Assembly: GCA_018725535.1 (NCBI GenBank)
Contig: QLUS01000093.1
Span: forward strand, 1 to 6,183
Length of the DNA stretch: 6,183 bases
Direction of reading: 5' to 3'
Source: Bacillota bacterium
Lineage (GTDB): Bacteria; Bacillota; UBA994
This document shows, one piece after another, positions 5,835 through 6,183 of the stretch. A program made the translations under genes and the position numbers. A model generated the notes under the pieces. It worked only from the letters and a program-made list of their open reading frames with translations, ran no database searches and was not told the DNA's origin. Each line of letters begins with the position of its first letter. The first letter of the stretch is position 1.

Positions 5835-6086
5835 TCACCCGCTATATTTGACAGGTGGGCGAGAGTTCCTGCACTTAGCTACCATTGTTTTCTTTAGCCT
5901 AGGTACTGTGAGCGGAGATAGTGCACTATTGGCGACGGCGCGCAGCGTATACTCCACTAGCTCGGGCGAATCCCCAAAGTCTAGTCCTAGCGCGTGCGGC
6001 TCGATTATGCGGCTTTGTCTTGCCGCGACAAACGCGAAGAGGCTCGCTGCCAGCGTAAAGACGAACACCCAGAGCACCCGCCCCAC
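5835..6086 (-). CDS. Small predicted membrane or exported protein, unrecognised
   Basis: An open frame of 83 codons from a GTG at 6086; an in-frame TAA lies four codons upstream, so this is the first possible start. Residues ~4-22 ('VLWVFVFTLAASLFAFVAA') form one strong hydrophobic segment after a short Met-Gly-Arg N-terminus, fitting a membrane anchor or an uncleaved signal. It is followed by 'RQSRIIEPHALG' and 'DFGDSPELVEYTLRAVANS' (37-55). The C-terminal ~28 residues are basic and low in recognisable structure. The stop lies 1 nt before the recD2 GTG, which supports real coding and translational coupling. A G-rich stretch (AAGGCAAGGGG) precedes the start and may act as ribosome site; a second GTG at codon 4 is possible. 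I do not recognise the family. The G/C-ending third positions of the first two thirds look coding; the last third looks less so and could be decayed. Confidence 0.45.
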   Translation of the reverse strand: MGRVLWVFVFTLAASLFAFVAARQSRIIEPHALGLDFGDSPELVEYTLRAVANSALSPLTVPRLKKTMVAKCRNSRPPVKYSG

Positions 6087-6137
6087 CCCCTTGCCTTATC
6101 GTATGCGGCGAAGCGGTGTGTTGCGCACGGGAGGGGC
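6087..6137. other. Short non-coding stretch between heptamer array and first gene
   Basis: This 51-base stretch separates the repeat array from the first minus-strand gene. On the minus strand it contains TACGAT as a possible but weak -10 element, with no acceptable -35 at 16-18 nt. I see no clear promoter, terminator or RNA gene in it. Confidence 0.4.
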
Positions 6138-6179
6138 GTACAGCGTACGGCTTACGGCTTACGGCGGAAAGCGGAAAGC
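6138..6179. repeat. Mosaic tandem array of heptamers
   Basis: Six 7-base units follow each other without a gap on the plus strand: gtacagc, gtacggc, ttacggc, ttacggc, ggaaagc, ggaaagc. Every unit ends in -gc, and neighbouring units differ by zero, one or two changes except at the switch from ttacggc to ggaaagc. The array stops four bases from the window end and may continue outside. It lies about 50 bp upstream of the small membrane-protein gene and looks non-coding. Its 7-bp period recalls the short tandem repeats known in cyanobacterial genomes, but I cannot assign it to a named repeat family. Confidence 0.75.
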
Positions 6180-6183
6180 CCCC

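Noticed and set aside
5848..5853. Perfect TTGACA (-35-like) on the plus strand
   Set aside because: No acceptable -10 hexamer lies 16-18 nt downstream, and no plus-strand gene follows.

Overview
The window reads as part of a Bacillota chromosome, most likely a Clostridia-like, anaerobic and possibly spore-forming lineage. The evidence is a moderately GC-rich sequence with strong purine-rich Shine-Dalgarno sites, a RecD2-type helicase next to comFC, a long-form hibernation factor, and a candidate sigma-H-type promoter. The assignment is an inference from gene content and signals; no rRNA or other taxonomic marker is present.

All convincing genes lie on the minus strand, so transcription runs from high to low coordinates. 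In that order they are: a heptamer-repeat tract at the window edge (6138-6179); a small unrecognised membrane or exported protein (5835-6086); recD2, a DNA helicase (3659-5833); comFC, a phosphoribosyltransferase-fold competence/DNA-uptake protein (3009-3659); a CspA-type cold-shock protein (2758-2961); a 98-bp regulatory gap; hpf, the long ribosome hibernation factor (2144-2659); a B12-binding-type radical SAM protein (783-2138); and the N-terminal 262 codons of a nucleotidyltransferase-fold protein that runs off the window (1-786).

Spacing is very tight. The small protein and recD2 are 1 nt apart, recD2 and comFC overlap in TAATG, hpf and the radical SAM gene are 5 nt apart, and the radical SAM and nucleotidyltransferase genes overlap by GTGA. 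The only two gaps that could hold regulation are comFC-csp (47 nt) and csp-hpf (98 nt). The second contains a good match to the sigma-H consensus followed by an 8-bp stem-loop just upstream of a very strong ribosome binding site. A stress or stationary-phase unit of hpf, radical SAM and nucleotidyltransferase genes therefore probably starts there, separate from or nested in the upstream DNA-processing/competence unit.

The helicase, ComFC, Csp and HPF genes are familiar families. The less understood part is the coupled radical SAM and nucleotidyltransferase-like pair behind hpf, where both proteins lack a hallmark motif of their class (no DxHxxG for cobalamin; no GDxP-type aspartate in the nucleotidyltransferase). 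I found no tRNA, rRNA, CRISPR array, insertion sequence or intrinsic terminator. No intergenic stretch exceeds 300 bases.
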